Positions 8,258 through 16,325 of a DNA stretch of 64,000 bases are shown here, in pieces (position 1 is the stretch's first letter; every line of letters begins with the position of its first letter). Location of the stretch: NCBI GenBank assembly GCA_011526045.1, contig WYBE01000002.1, forward strand, positions 1-64,000. The letters are read 5' to 3'. Source of the DNA: Nevskiales bacterium. Lineage in GTDB: Bacteria; Pseudomonadota; Gammaproteobacteria; Steroidobacterales; GCA-2729495. The notes beneath the pieces are model-generated. The model did no database searches, had not been told where the DNA came from, and saw nothing but the letters and a program-made list of their open reading frames with translations. A program made the translations under genes and the position numbers.

Positions 8258-9151
8258 TCAGGCGTGGGAACCAAGCCGGACCACAGTATTGTCGCCCGGC
8301 AGGCGCCGACGGAAGATCTGCGCTCCCATCGCGAGCGCCTCATCCGCGAAGTGCCCCTTGGCGAGGCGAACGGCGTTTCGCATGGAACGCAGGTGCACGT
8401 CGATGTTCAACGCGTCGTGCTGGCGGCGCAGGAGATCCTCCAGGACGACGAGATCGTGATGGCGGCCGAGGCTGCCAGCCAGCGCATCGAGTCGTGCGCT
8501 GCTGTCCGATGCCCGGCGTGGCCGCATATCGCGCTGCAGCCGCGCCTGGTGCAGAACGTACTTGACCTGTTTGCGCCAGGCGTGGAAATCCCCATCCGCG
8601 CCGCTGCGCCGGACGCGATCGAGCGCGGCGACACAGCTCTCGATACTGGCGTCGGCACCGCGCCGGAGGTGTTTGCGGCGGATCTGGCCGAGCGGCAGGT
8701 CGCGAATGCGTTTGGCTGCGATACCGAGCGCCGCACACGCCGCCTCGATACGCCCGCCGAGGTCGTGCGCTTCGCACTCGCGCTCGCGCACAGCACGCTG
8801 CTCCAGCCCGCTGCGCATCATGCGGAGGGAGTCCTGCGCCAGCGGGCCGGAAACGCGTCCTTCCAGCAGTCCCAATGCGTCGATCACCGCCTCGGAATCG
8901 CGTGCACAGGCCAGGCTGCGGCCGAGGTCGCGGTAGAAGGAGTTTTCGACACGATAGACGTACGGAGCACCCGGGCGCAGCAACCGCAACAGGGCGCGAA
9001 TACGCTTGAAAACCTGGCGTGCCTGGTGAACGCTCTCGCGGGGATGCTCCTGCCAGCCACGCAGCAGACCGAGCGCGCGCCGGTTCTGCTCGGCGAGAAT
9101 GCGGCGCAATTCCGCATCGACAGGTTCCTTGCGCCTGATCAGGTATGCCAT
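8258..9151 (-). CDS. CHAD-domain protein
   Basis: All-helical, Arg/His-rich protein of about 297 residues matching the CHAD (conserved histidine alpha-helical) domain; ESVHQARQVFKRIRALLRLLRP near the N-terminus is its typical His-Arg-Lys helix, and FHAWRKQVKYVLHQ (about residues 205-218) is the second-half equivalent. CHAD proteins bind polyphosphate and may be linked to phosphate metabolism. The ATG at 9151 follows a GCGAGG ribosome site; an in-frame extension upstream is Gly/Ser-rich and unsupported. A relic of pstB lies just downstream. There is no CYTH domain in this protein. Confidence 0.82.
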   Translation of the reverse strand: MAYLIRRKEPVDAELRRILAEQNRRALGLLRGWQEHPRESVHQARQVFKRIRALLRLLRPGAPYVYRVENSFYRDLGRSLACARDSEAVIDALGLLEGRVSGPLAQDSLRMMRSGLEQRAVRERECEAHDLGGRIEAACAALGIAAKRIRDLPLGQIRRKHLRRGADASIESCVAALDRVRRSGADGDFHAWRKQVKYVLHQARLQRDMRPRRASDSSARLDALAGSLGRHHDLVVLEDLLRRQHDALNIDVHLRSMRNAVRLAKGHFADEALAMGAQIFRRRLPGDNTVVRLGSHA

Positions 9152-9363
9152 CAGTACCTCGCTGCAATCGACCGATGCCGGTCCGCGCGATCCGGCCAGC
9201 GGCGAACCGCACCGCCGCCCCACGCCGCTGCCGCAACCGGCCGCGGAATCCACAGCAACAAACCGGCTCGCATGTCGGCTGCTGCTGCGGCTAGATTACC
9301 GGCTTGCCATCGGCGTCGCCCCGGCACCGCCGGTCAGCCATGCAGCACCGGTCCGGCAGTCTA

Positions 9364-9424
9364 GCAGATATAAAATGAGAAAAATTCTGTATCACATTGT
9401 TATTTATTATATTTTTTTAACCAT
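9364..9424. promoter_or_regulatory. Very AT-rich block in a GC-rich intergenic region
   Basis: About 60 bases with very few G or C, including A-tracts, T-tracts and TATAAT-like hexamers on both strands (TATAAA near 9369, TATAAT on the minus strand within 9405-9415). It stands out from the surrounding ~70% GC DNA and is a candidate promoter or curved-DNA element for either flanking gene. A perfect 9-bp hairpin (9440-9462) without a T-run follows. The rest of 9152-9562 shows nothing recognisable. Confidence 0.4.
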
Positions 9425-9562
9425 ACCTTCACCACGGAACGGCCTGCCCCACCGGCAGGCCGCCGGCTGCCGAAGGCGCGCGCGCGTTGCGTCGTGGCGG
9501 GGCTCGCGCCCGGTGGCGGCGCAGCGGTTGTCCATCCCGCCTGACATTCTTGCGGCAATCCT

Positions 9563-10282
9563 GTGAGCGCCACGGCCGGCCGCGGTGTGTCGCTCGCCTG
9601 GATCGCGCTGGCCGCGGGGCTGCTGCCGTTCGTCGTCGTGCACCTGTGTTACTTCATCTCGGTGCAGGCCGACATCGTTCCCGGCTGCATCCCCTACTTC
9701 AGCGGCTGCACCTCGATCAGCGCAGCGGGCCGGCACGGGGTCGCCTATTTCCTGTTCAAGGCCGGGATGATTCCCGCCGCCGTGCTGCTCGCAGCCTACT
9801 GGGCACTTTGCCGGCGCTGGTTGCTCGCCATCGGGCACGCGGATTCGACCGCGATGCGCGCCATGGCCGCGCTCGGCGTGATCGCCGCCGGGTTCCTGAT
9901 CCTGTACGCGGTATTCCTGGGCTCGAAGGGAGAGGCCTATGACCTGATGCGCCGCTACGGAGTCACCGTGTATTTCTCGTTCAGCGCGCTGGCGCAGATG
10001 GTCCTGCTGCGCGAACTGACCCGGCCCGGGCTCCCGGCCATACGCCTGCTGCCGCGCCGGGTCATCCGCGGCAAGCTGCTGGTCGTTGCCATCCTGCTCG
10101 GCGTCGGGCTGCTCAGCATTCCCGTGAACAATTTCGCGCCGGACCGCGACCGCGCGCAGAACGTGATCGAGTGGCTGTTCGCCCTCGTGATGTGCAGCTA
10201 CTACCTGCTGAGCTGGTGGGGCTGGCGGGCGAGCGGCTTTCGTGCCCGCTTCAGCGTGGCCGCCGGCCGCAGCGGTACCTGA
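9563..10282 (+). CDS. Conserved multi-pass inner-membrane protein, unknown function
   Basis: Predicted integral membrane protein of 239 residues with about six hydrophobic helices (near residues 10-33, 57-80, 98-120, 132-150, 170-188 and 203-220). A conserved-looking loop, PGCIPYFSGCTSISAAGRHG (about 40-59), follows the first helix and vaguely recalls the Frag1/DRAM/Sfk1 fold. The start is GTG at 9563; no ATG is available near the N-terminal helix and the ribosome site is poor. I do not recognise a function. It converges on the cytochrome gene at 10317. Confidence 0.65.
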   Translation: MSATAGRGVSLAWIALAAGLLPFVVVHLCYFISVQADIVPGCIPYFSGCTSISAAGRHGVAYFLFKAGMIPAAVLLAAYWALCRRWLLAIGHADSTAMRAMAALGVIAAGFLILYAVFLGSKGEAYDLMRRYGVTVYFSFSALAQMVLLRELTRPGLPAIRLLPRRVIRGKLLVVAILLGVGLLSIPVNNFAPDRDRAQNVIEWLFALVMCSYYLLSWWGWRASGFRARFSVAAGRSGT

Positions 10283-10316
10283 CGCGTGGATCCGCGCCAG
10301 GCACCGCGCGGGGGAA

Positions 10317-10874
10317 TCACTGTGCGGCGGTCGCCGATTCCTGCTGGATGAACGCGATAACGTTGGCGCGATCCTGCGGGTTCTTGATGCCCATGAATAC
10401 CATCTTGTTGCCCGGCAGGAACTCGCTCGGCTTCTCCAGCCAATGGTCGATGTCCTCGACCGTCCAGACCTTGCCGGAGTTCCTGACCGCGTCGGAGTAA
10501 TCGAAGCCTTCGACGCTGCCGGCTTTGCGGCCGACGACGCCATACAGCGTCGGGCCGATCTTGCCCGGCTCTGACTTTGGCGCAAGGCTATGGCAGGCGC
10601 GGCACTGCAGGAACAGCGTCTTGCCTTTCTTCAGGTCAGCGGCTGCGATCATCCCGGCGAGATCGCCAGTGGCCGGCTGCGCCGCCGCGGTCTCTGCCGG
10701 TGCGGCTGCCGGCGTGCCCGCCGGCGCCTCGGCCGGTGCGGCGGGTGCGGCCGGCGGCGGGCTTGCGGCAGGTGCCGCGCTCCCGGCGGCCGGCGGCTTG
10801 CCGCCGCCACCGCAGCCCGTCACACCGAACAGCGATGCCGCTGCAAGAGCAATGAAAAGTCGTCCAAGACGCAT
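10317..10874 (-). CDS. Lipoprotein class I cytochrome c
   Basis: Membrane-anchored c-type cytochrome of 185 residues. A signal peptide ends in a lipobox (VTGC, Cys21), a Pro/Ala-rich flexible linker runs to about residue 72, and a cytochrome c fold follows with haem motif CRACH (91-95) and a distal Met in the LPGNKMVFMG segment. It resembles cytochrome c2/c550-type electron carriers. It is the last gene of a leftward group beginning with two DUF1838 genes and a [2Fe-2S] subunit gene, and lies 41 bases after the latter. It is therefore a plausible electron acceptor for that oxidoreductase. AAAGGACC precedes the ATG. Confidence 0.88.
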   Translation of the reverse strand: MRLGRLFIALAAASLFGVTGCGGGGKPPAAGSAAPAASPPPAAPAAPAEAPAGTPAAAPAETAAAQPATGDLAGMIAAADLKKGKTLFLQCRACHSLAPKSEPGKIGPTLYGVVGRKAGSVEGFDYSDAVRNSGKVWTVEDIDHWLEKPSEFLPGNKMVFMGIKNPQDRANVIAFIQQESATAAQ

Positions 10875-10915
10875 GTCAGGTCCTTTCGCGTGGAGTTGAC
10901 TGAGGGTTGACTGGA

Positions 10916-11380
10916 TCAGGGCAAACCGCGCCTCAGCCCGGCAGCGCGGTGAATGGCGCGGCGGATCCGTGGATAGGTGCCGCAGCGACAGATGTTGGTA
11001 ATCGAGCGGTTGATCGTCTCATCATCAGGCTCGGGGTGCTCATCGAGAAACGCCGCGACTGCCATGATCATGCCCGGCTGGCAGTAACCGCACTGCGGCA
11101 CCTGCTCGTCGATCCAGGCCTGCTGGACCGGGTGCAGGTTCTCGAGGCTCCCGATACCTTCGATCGTCGTGATCTCGCGCCCGGCGATACCGGCAACGGG
11201 CACCACGCAGGAGCGCACCGCCTGGCCGTCGATGTGCACGGTGCACGCGCCGCAGACGGCGATGCCGCAGCCATACTTCGTGCCGGTAAACCCGAGCGTA
11301 TCGCGCAGGACCCAGAGCAGCGGCATCTCGTCCGGCACGTCCGCGCTGACGTCCTTGCCATTGAGGCGAAACTTCACCAT
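10916..11380 (-). CDS. Molybdenum hydroxylase [2Fe-2S] small subunit (IorA/CoxS-like)
   Basis: A 154-residue two-domain [2Fe-2S] protein of the xanthine dehydrogenase family. N-terminal ferredoxin ligands are Cys38, 43, 46 and 58 (YGCGIAVCGACTVHIDG); C-terminal helical-domain ligands are Cys97, 100, 131 and 133 (CGYCQPG, CRCGTYPRIRRA). This is the small subunit of two-subunit enzymes such as isoquinoline 1-oxidoreductase, which pass electrons to cytochrome c. The expected ~750-residue molybdopterin subunit is not adjacent; instead DUF1838 genes lie upstream and a cytochrome c downstream. No signal peptide is seen. Cofactor-maturation genes are 22 kb away. Confidence 0.9.
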   Translation of the reverse strand: MVKFRLNGKDVSADVPDEMPLLWVLRDTLGFTGTKYGCGIAVCGACTVHIDGQAVRSCVVPVAGIAGREITTIEGIGSLENLHPVQQAWIDEQVPQCGYCQPGMIMAVAAFLDEHPEPDDETINRSITNICRCGTYPRIRRAIHRAAGLRRGLP

Positions 11381-11527
11381 GTGCGTAGTTTAGCGCCGAA
11401 AGCCGCCCGGAAAAAATTCCGTTTCGCCGGGCCGATGTGCACTGCAGCCGCTCGCCCTGACCGCAGGCACCAGAAGCGCGGAATGCTGCAGCCGCCTGCC
11501 AGCGCCTGGCGCGCGAAAACCGCGGCG

Positions 11528-12496
11528 CTACCGCTTCGGCGCGTGCTCGGCCATGTAGACACTGAAGCTCGAGTCGTTCTGGCCGCCCCAGGTCTCGTCC
11601 CCGGGAGCGCGGAAGAATTCCGGGTAATCCCGCTCCGTGCGGGCGCGCAGCGGCGCCGGCAGGCGCTCGATCGTGCCGGTGCGGTCCATGAAGCAGCGAT
11701 AGAAAAGGTGCCCGGGTGTCTGTCCCTGCAGCATCCATGGCAGCCACGGGCCAATGCGCGTCCAGGTGCCGGAGTAGTCGCTCCAGCTGCGATCCGGATC
11801 CTCGAGTTCGGCCAGCGTCGTAAATCGCTGGAACATTTCGCTGATGCGCAGCGTGCTGCCAGCCGACTCGCGCGGCCACTGCGCCGGCTGCATGGGGCTT
11901 GGAAAGGCCGTATGCACCTCGAACAGCGAGAACGCCTTGTCCCGCATGAGAACCCATGGCGGCCGGAAAGGCACTTCCACCATCGTGCCGTCGAAATCCA
12001 TCTTCATGACCGGAGCGATTTCCGCGTTCACGACCTTGTTGTGGATGGGGCTCACCTCGACCGTCTCGCTGGTAAAGGGATTGGTCCACTGGTCGATGAA
12101 CTCGCCGCTCTGCACATCCTTGTAGAAGGCAATTTCGCGATTGAACATGCGCCAGGCGCCATTCGGCTGGGCGGTGACCCGCAGCACACCGAAACCCTCC
12201 ACGCCGAACAGCGGCCGCAGCGGCTGATCGGGCGTGGTCACCGCGAACACCGTGCCGCCGAACCAGCCGACGGTTTCCGCCTTCGGATCGAGATCCCCGG
12301 TCAGCTTGATGAATGCCCGCAGGTTCTGCGCCGGGTCATTGAAATCGATCGGCACGCGCTTCGCAGTGCGCTGCTCACCCGCCGGTGGCGCGCAGCCCGC
12401 CAGCGCCATGCCGGTGGCCGCCGCTCCCAGTGAAAAGAAGGTCCGTAACGCCTGGCGTCGGTCGGCAATCGCATTGAGCAGGCTGCTCTGCCACAT
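11528..12496 (-). CDS. DUF1838 family exported protein (paralogue B)
   Basis: A 322-residue protein resembling the DUF1838 family, function unknown. The N-terminus carries RRQALRTFFSLG plus a hydrophobic stretch ending LAGC, suggesting export, possibly as a Tat-dependent lipoprotein. The core begins at NLRAFIKLTGDLDP, and MFNREIAFYKDVQSGEFIDQW and NPFTSETVEV are segments shared with the upstream paralogue (TVTFFRDLETGRMLEHF, NPYTGSENTV). It lies 48 bases downstream of that paralogue and 147 bases upstream of the [2Fe-2S] gene, all on the minus strand, suggesting joint expression. Confidence 0.72.
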   Translation of the reverse strand: MWQSSLLNAIADRRQALRTFFSLGAAATGMALAGCAPPAGEQRTAKRVPIDFNDPAQNLRAFIKLTGDLDPKAETVGWFGGTVFAVTTPDQPLRPLFGVEGFGVLRVTAQPNGAWRMFNREIAFYKDVQSGEFIDQWTNPFTSETVEVSPIHNKVVNAEIAPVMKMDFDGTMVEVPFRPPWVLMRDKAFSLFEVHTAFPSPMQPAQWPRESAGSTLRISEMFQRFTTLAELEDPDRSWSDYSGTWTRIGPWLPWMLQGQTPGHLFYRCFMDRTGTIERLPAPLRARTERDYPEFFRAPGDETWGGQNDSSFSVYMAEHAPKR

Positions 12497-12544
12497 GGTG
12501 TCTGGCTCCTGTCCTTGGTCAGTGAAACGGGTACCGCGTACCGC

Positions 12545-13393
12545 TCAGAAGTCGGTGGGCACTTCCTTCGGCCGCGCGGGATTGGCGGTCATCAGATGCG
12601 GGTGCTCCCGCTCGGCGCGCCGGCGGAATTCGTCGGGCAATCCGTCGATCGAGTCGAGCTTCGCGCCTGCCGCGTGCCATACCACGTGCCCCGGGGCGTC
12701 GCCCATCTCCATCCACTTCAGCCACGGCATGAGCACGGTGGAGCTGAAAACCGCCGGGATGCTGTCCGAATCCTCGTCGAGGAAGGCATTCAGCGGAGCG
12801 AACAGGGTCTGGCGTTGCATACGCGGTGGCGCCATGCCTGGCGGATAGGCGGTGTGGTTGTGCAGCCAGACCATGTCGCGCACGAAGCTCCAGTCGAGTA
12901 CCAGCGGTTTTTCCGGCATCCGGTCCAGGAATGCAGTCGGCCGCACGCCGTTCACCGAGTAGGTGAAGCCACGCCCTGCGCCGCCGCCCTGGGTGGCAGC
13001 ATTCACGGTGTTCTCGCTGCCGGTGTAGGGATTGCGGAAGTGCTCGAGCATCCGGCCGGTCTCGAGGTCACGGAAAAAGGTCACCGTGTTGCCCACCATC
13101 TCGTAGTCGCCGCCGGACAGGTGGCGCATCCAGTAGAGCTCCATCCCTTCAAACCTGACCAGCGCCCGCGGCTGTTCACCGGCGACGACGCCGTAGATGG
13201 TGCCGTCGTACCACCACGGTACGTCGCGCTCGCGCAGCGACGCGGTCATGCGCACCAGCGCGCGCAGATTGACGTCCGGCGCCGTGAGGTCGGGTGCGCG
13301 CCGCGGCAGCGTGCCCGCAACACCGGGCAATGCGGCTGTTGGCGCTACCAGGCCGACCAGTCCCACGCCCCCCACGAAACCGCGACGCGACAT
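12545..13393 (-). CDS. DUF1838 family exported protein (paralogue A)
   Basis: A 282-residue protein of the DUF1838 type. The ATG at 13393 is preceded by GGTGGAGCGC and gives MSRRGFVGGVGLVGLV, a twin-arginine-like signal; longer in-frame extensions are low-complexity Arg-rich sequence and unlikely. The core repeats the family pattern: NLRALVRMTASL, PWWYDGTIYGVVAGEQPRAL, TFFRDLETGRMLEHF and a C-terminal LPWLKWMEMGDAPGHV-like segment that parallels the neighbour's LPWMLQGQTPGHLFY (the first residues of this segment in A are MPWLKW). Function unknown. It is the first gene of the leftward cluster ending in cytochrome c. Confidence 0.72.
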   Translation of the reverse strand: MSRRGFVGGVGLVGLVAPTAALPGVAGTLPRRAPDLTAPDVNLRALVRMTASLRERDVPWWYDGTIYGVVAGEQPRALVRFEGMELYWMRHLSGGDYEMVGNTVTFFRDLETGRMLEHFRNPYTGSENTVNAATQGGGAGRGFTYSVNGVRPTAFLDRMPEKPLVLDWSFVRDMVWLHNHTAYPPGMAPPRMQRQTLFAPLNAFLDEDSDSIPAVFSSTVLMPWLKWMEMGDAPGHVVWHAAGAKLDSIDGLPDEFRRRAEREHPHLMTANPARPKEVPTDF

Positions 13394-13539
13394 GCGCTCC
13401 ACCACCCTGCCTCCCGTCGGTGTCCGCAAAGCATGGTCAGGGACTCTGCCACAAGCCTCCGGCCAATCAAAGCGCCGTCTCGCGCCGTACCACGACCGCT
13501 GGCAGAATGGCGTCAGCTCACAGCGCAAGAGACCCAGCG

Positions 13540-14706
13540 ATGCACCGTGTCCTGGTCCTCGGTTCCGGCAAGATTGGCTCGTTGATCTCAGGGCTCCTGG
13601 CGGGCAGCGGCGACTACGAGGTATATCTCGCCGACAGCCGTCCGGGCGCCGCCCGCGAAGTCGCCACGGCGCATGGCCTGCCTGCGATCCGTCCGCTGGA
13701 TCTCGATGCAACCGACCGCCAGGCACTCGAGCGCCACGCGGCGGCGCACGGCATCGGCGCGCTGGTCTCTGCACTGCCCTACCACTGCAACCAGGGCGTG
13801 GCCGAGGCCGCCCGTGCCACCGACTGCCACTACTTCGACCTCACGGAGGACCTGTCGGTCGCCGCGACCGTGCAGCGGGTCGCGGCGGGTGCCGCTACCG
13901 CGTTTGCGCCGCAGTGCGGGCTCGCCCCGGGCTTCGTCAGCATCGCCGCAGCAGAATTGATTCGTCATTTCGCCTCACTGCGCACGGTGAAACTGCGGGT
14001 CGGCGCGCTGCCGCAACACCCGAACAACGTGCTCAAGTACTCGCTGACCTGGTCCACGGACGGCCTGATCAACGAGTACGGCAACCCCTGCATTGCCGTA
14101 GTCGACCAGCAGCAACGCGAGGTCCTGCCGCTTGAAGGCCGCGAGGAGATCGAGATCGACGGCCAGCTCTACGAGGCCTTCAATACTTCGGGTGGCCTGG
14201 GCTCACTTGCCGCAAGCTTCGGCGCGCAGGTCGAGAGCATGGACTACAAGACCATCCGCTACCCGGGGCACTGCGCGCAGATGCATCTCCTGATGAGTGG
14301 CCTCAAGCTCAACCAGGACCGCGCGACGTTGAAGCGCATTCTGGAGAACGCAGTGCCCCAGACCCTGCAGGACGTGGTGATCATCTATGTCGCCGTCACG
14401 GGCATGCAGGATGGCGAGTTCCGCGAGGAGAACTACGTGAACAAGGTGTACCCGCAGCTGATCGCCGGCCGTCTCTGGTCGGCGATCCAGGTCACGACCG
14501 CCGCCGGACTGTGCGCCGTCATCGATCTCGTGTTCGGCACACCCGGTCGTTTCCGCGGTTTCGTTCGCCAGGAGGATCTGCCGCTCGCCGAGGTGCTCGC
14601 CAACCGCTTCGGGCGCTACTTCGACGGCAGCTCGGGCAAGGACGTCTCGCTGCGGGTCGTGACTGCGGGCCAGGCCGGGCACCAGCGCAGCCACGGCAAG
14701 CCCTGA
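13540..14706 (+). CDS. Saccharopine dehydrogenase-fold enzyme, probable lysine 6-dehydrogenase
   Basis: NAD(P)-dependent enzyme of 388 residues with an N-terminal Rossmann motif (VLGSGKIGS, about residues 5-13) and the saccharopine-dehydrogenase C-terminal fold (YPGHCAQMHLLMSGL, about 247-261). The length is close to lysine 6-dehydrogenases, which oxidise lysine to 2-aminoadipate 6-semialdehyde (cyclising to piperideine-6-carboxylate). The next gene, 3 bases downstream, encodes an ALDH7-family aminoadipate-semialdehyde dehydrogenase, strongly supporting lysine catabolism. Saccharopine reductase activity is an alternative. A CAGAAT -10-like box lies about 35 bases before the ATG. Confidence 0.8.
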   Translation: MHRVLVLGSGKIGSLISGLLAGSGDYEVYLADSRPGAAREVATAHGLPAIRPLDLDATDRQALERHAAAHGIGALVSALPYHCNQGVAEAARATDCHYFDLTEDLSVAATVQRVAAGAATAFAPQCGLAPGFVSIAAAELIRHFASLRTVKLRVGALPQHPNNVLKYSLTWSTDGLINEYGNPCIAVVDQQQREVLPLEGREEIEIDGQLYEAFNTSGGLGSLAASFGAQVESMDYKTIRYPGHCAQMHLLMSGLKLNQDRATLKRILENAVPQTLQDVVIIYVAVTGMQDGEFREENYVNKVYPQLIAGRLWSAIQVTTAAGLCAVIDLVFGTPGRFRGFVRQEDLPLAEVLANRFGRYFDGSSGKDVSLRVVTAGQAGHQRSHGKP

Positions 14707-14709
14707 GTC

Positions 14710-16239
14710 ATGAACAGACCGGCAGCAACTCCCGGCCTCGTGCGCAGCAACCCCGGCGTGTCCTCCGCGGGCGGGTGGCACCGCAGCGCGCGCGCGCCGG
14801 GCTTCATCTCCATCGAGCCGGCGACCGGCCGGCCCCTCGGCGAAGTGCGCGGCGCGACCGAGCGCGACTACGAGCAGCTCATGGGCGCCACCCGGGAAGC
14901 CTGCCAGCAGTGGCGCGAGATTCCGGCGCCGCGCCGTGGCGAGGCCATCCGCGCCATCGCCGATGCGCTGCGTGCACACAAGGACGCCCTCGGTACTCTG
15001 GTGAGCCGCGAGTCCGGCAAGATCAAGGCCGAGGGCGACGGCGAGGTGCAGGAGATGATCGACATCGCGGATTTCGCGGTGGGCCTCTCCCGCCAGCTAT
15101 ACGGGCTGACCATGCCGTCGGAGCGGCCGCGTCACCGTCTCTACGAGCAGTGGCATCCGCTCGGGCTGGTCGGCATCGTCACCGCATTCAACTTCCCGGT
15201 GGCGGTGTGGAGCTGGAACGCGTTCATCGCGGCCGTCTGCGGCAACGCCTGCATCTGGAAGCCCTCGCCGAAGACACCGCTTGCGAGCATCGCGGTGCAG
15301 AAAATCTGCAACGACGTGCTGGCCGACGGCGGCTACCCCCGGGTATTCAGCCTGCTCAACACCCCCGACACGAGGCTTGCCGAGCGCTTCGTGGCGGACC
15401 CGCGCATCGACCTGTTGTCGTTCACCGGTTCCAGCGCGGCCGGGCGCAAGGTCGCGCAGCGCGTGGCAGCACGCCTGGGCCGATACCTGCTCGAACTCGG
15501 CGGCAACAACGCCATCGTCGTCGACGAACATGCGAATCTCGACCTCGCAGTTCCGGCGATTCTGTTCGGCGCAGTCGGCACCGCCGGGCAGCGCTGTACC
15601 AGTACCCGCCGCCTGCTGGTACACCGCTCGAAGCTGCAGCCGCTGGTCACGCGGCTCGTCGCCGCCTACCGGCAGGTGCAGATCGGCGACCCGCTGAAAA
15701 AATCGACGCTCATGGGGCCGCTGATCGACGAGGCCGCAGTCGAACGCTATCTCGGAACCATCGCCGAACTGCGCAGCCTGGGCGCGAAGATCCTCACCGG
15801 CGGGCGGCGCCTGAAACGGCGGGGGTTTTTCGTCGAACCGACGATCGTGATGGCGGAGAACGACTGGCCCGTGGTGCAGCGCGAGACCTTCGCGCCGATC
15901 CTCTACGTGATTCCCTGCCGTAATCTCGATGAGGCGGTAACGCGGCAGAACGCGGTGCCACAGGGCCTCTCATCGGCGATCTTCACCGACCGGCTGCAGC
16001 ATGCCGAACGCTTTCTCGGCGCCACGGGCAGCGACTGCGGCATCGCGAACGTCAATATCGGCACCTCCGGTGCCGAAATCGGCGGAGCCTTCGGTGGCGA
16101 GAAGGAGACCGGCGGCGGCCGCGAGGCCGGCTCGGATGCCTGGAAGGCCTATATGCGCCGGCAGACGGTGACCATCAACTGGGGCGACGACCTGCCGCTC
16201 GCGCAGGGCATCGATTTCACGGTGCGCAAGCGCCGCTGA
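14710..16239 (+). CDS. amaB: ALDH7-family aldehyde dehydrogenase (alpha-aminoadipate semialdehyde dehydrogenase)
   Basis: Aldehyde dehydrogenase of 509 residues with the antiquitin/ALDH7 pattern: TAFNFPVAVWSWN, LELGGNNAIVV, catalytic Cys (about residue 296) in VGTAGQRCTSTRRL, and INIGTSGAEIGGAFGGEKETGG-like C-terminal motif (here NVNIGTSGAEIGGAFGGEKE). ALDH7 enzymes oxidise 2-aminoadipate 6-semialdehyde to 2-aminoadipate. It follows the probable lysine 6-dehydrogenase gene with a 3-base gap, so the two are almost certainly co-transcribed and translationally linked. Cytoplasmic. Other semialdehyde substrates cannot be excluded. Confidence 0.88.
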   Translation: MNRPAATPGLVRSNPGVSSAGGWHRSARAPGFISIEPATGRPLGEVRGATERDYEQLMGATREACQQWREIPAPRRGEAIRAIADALRAHKDALGTLVSRESGKIKAEGDGEVQEMIDIADFAVGLSRQLYGLTMPSERPRHRLYEQWHPLGLVGIVTAFNFPVAVWSWNAFIAAVCGNACIWKPSPKTPLASIAVQKICNDVLADGGYPRVFSLLNTPDTRLAERFVADPRIDLLSFTGSSAAGRKVAQRVAARLGRYLLELGGNNAIVVDEHANLDLAVPAILFGAVGTAGQRCTSTRRLLVHRSKLQPLVTRLVAAYRQVQIGDPLKKSTLMGPLIDEAAVERYLGTIAELRSLGAKILTGGRRLKRRGFFVEPTIVMAENDWPVVQRETFAPILYVIPCRNLDEAVTRQNAVPQGLSSAIFTDRLQHAERFLGATGSDCGIANVNIGTSGAEIGGAFGGEKETGGGREAGSDAWKAYMRRQTVTINWGDDLPLAQGIDFTVRKRR

Positions 16240-16325
16240 CCGCATCGCTGCCAGCCGCAGGCAACCCCCGTCAACGCGGCTGCGCCGCGACTTTTCGCGG
16301 CGCAGGCCGGGTTGCAGCCGACGCG

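Noticed and set aside
10907-12433. 508-codon plus-strand frame opposite the [2Fe-2S] and DUF1838 genes
   Set aside because: Low-complexity Arg/His/Ala sequence typical of GC-rich antisense frames; opposite strand genes are well supported.
14511-15923. 470-codon plus-strand frame overlapping the ALDH7 gene
   Set aside because: Frame-shifted shadow; ALDH7 motifs lie in another frame.
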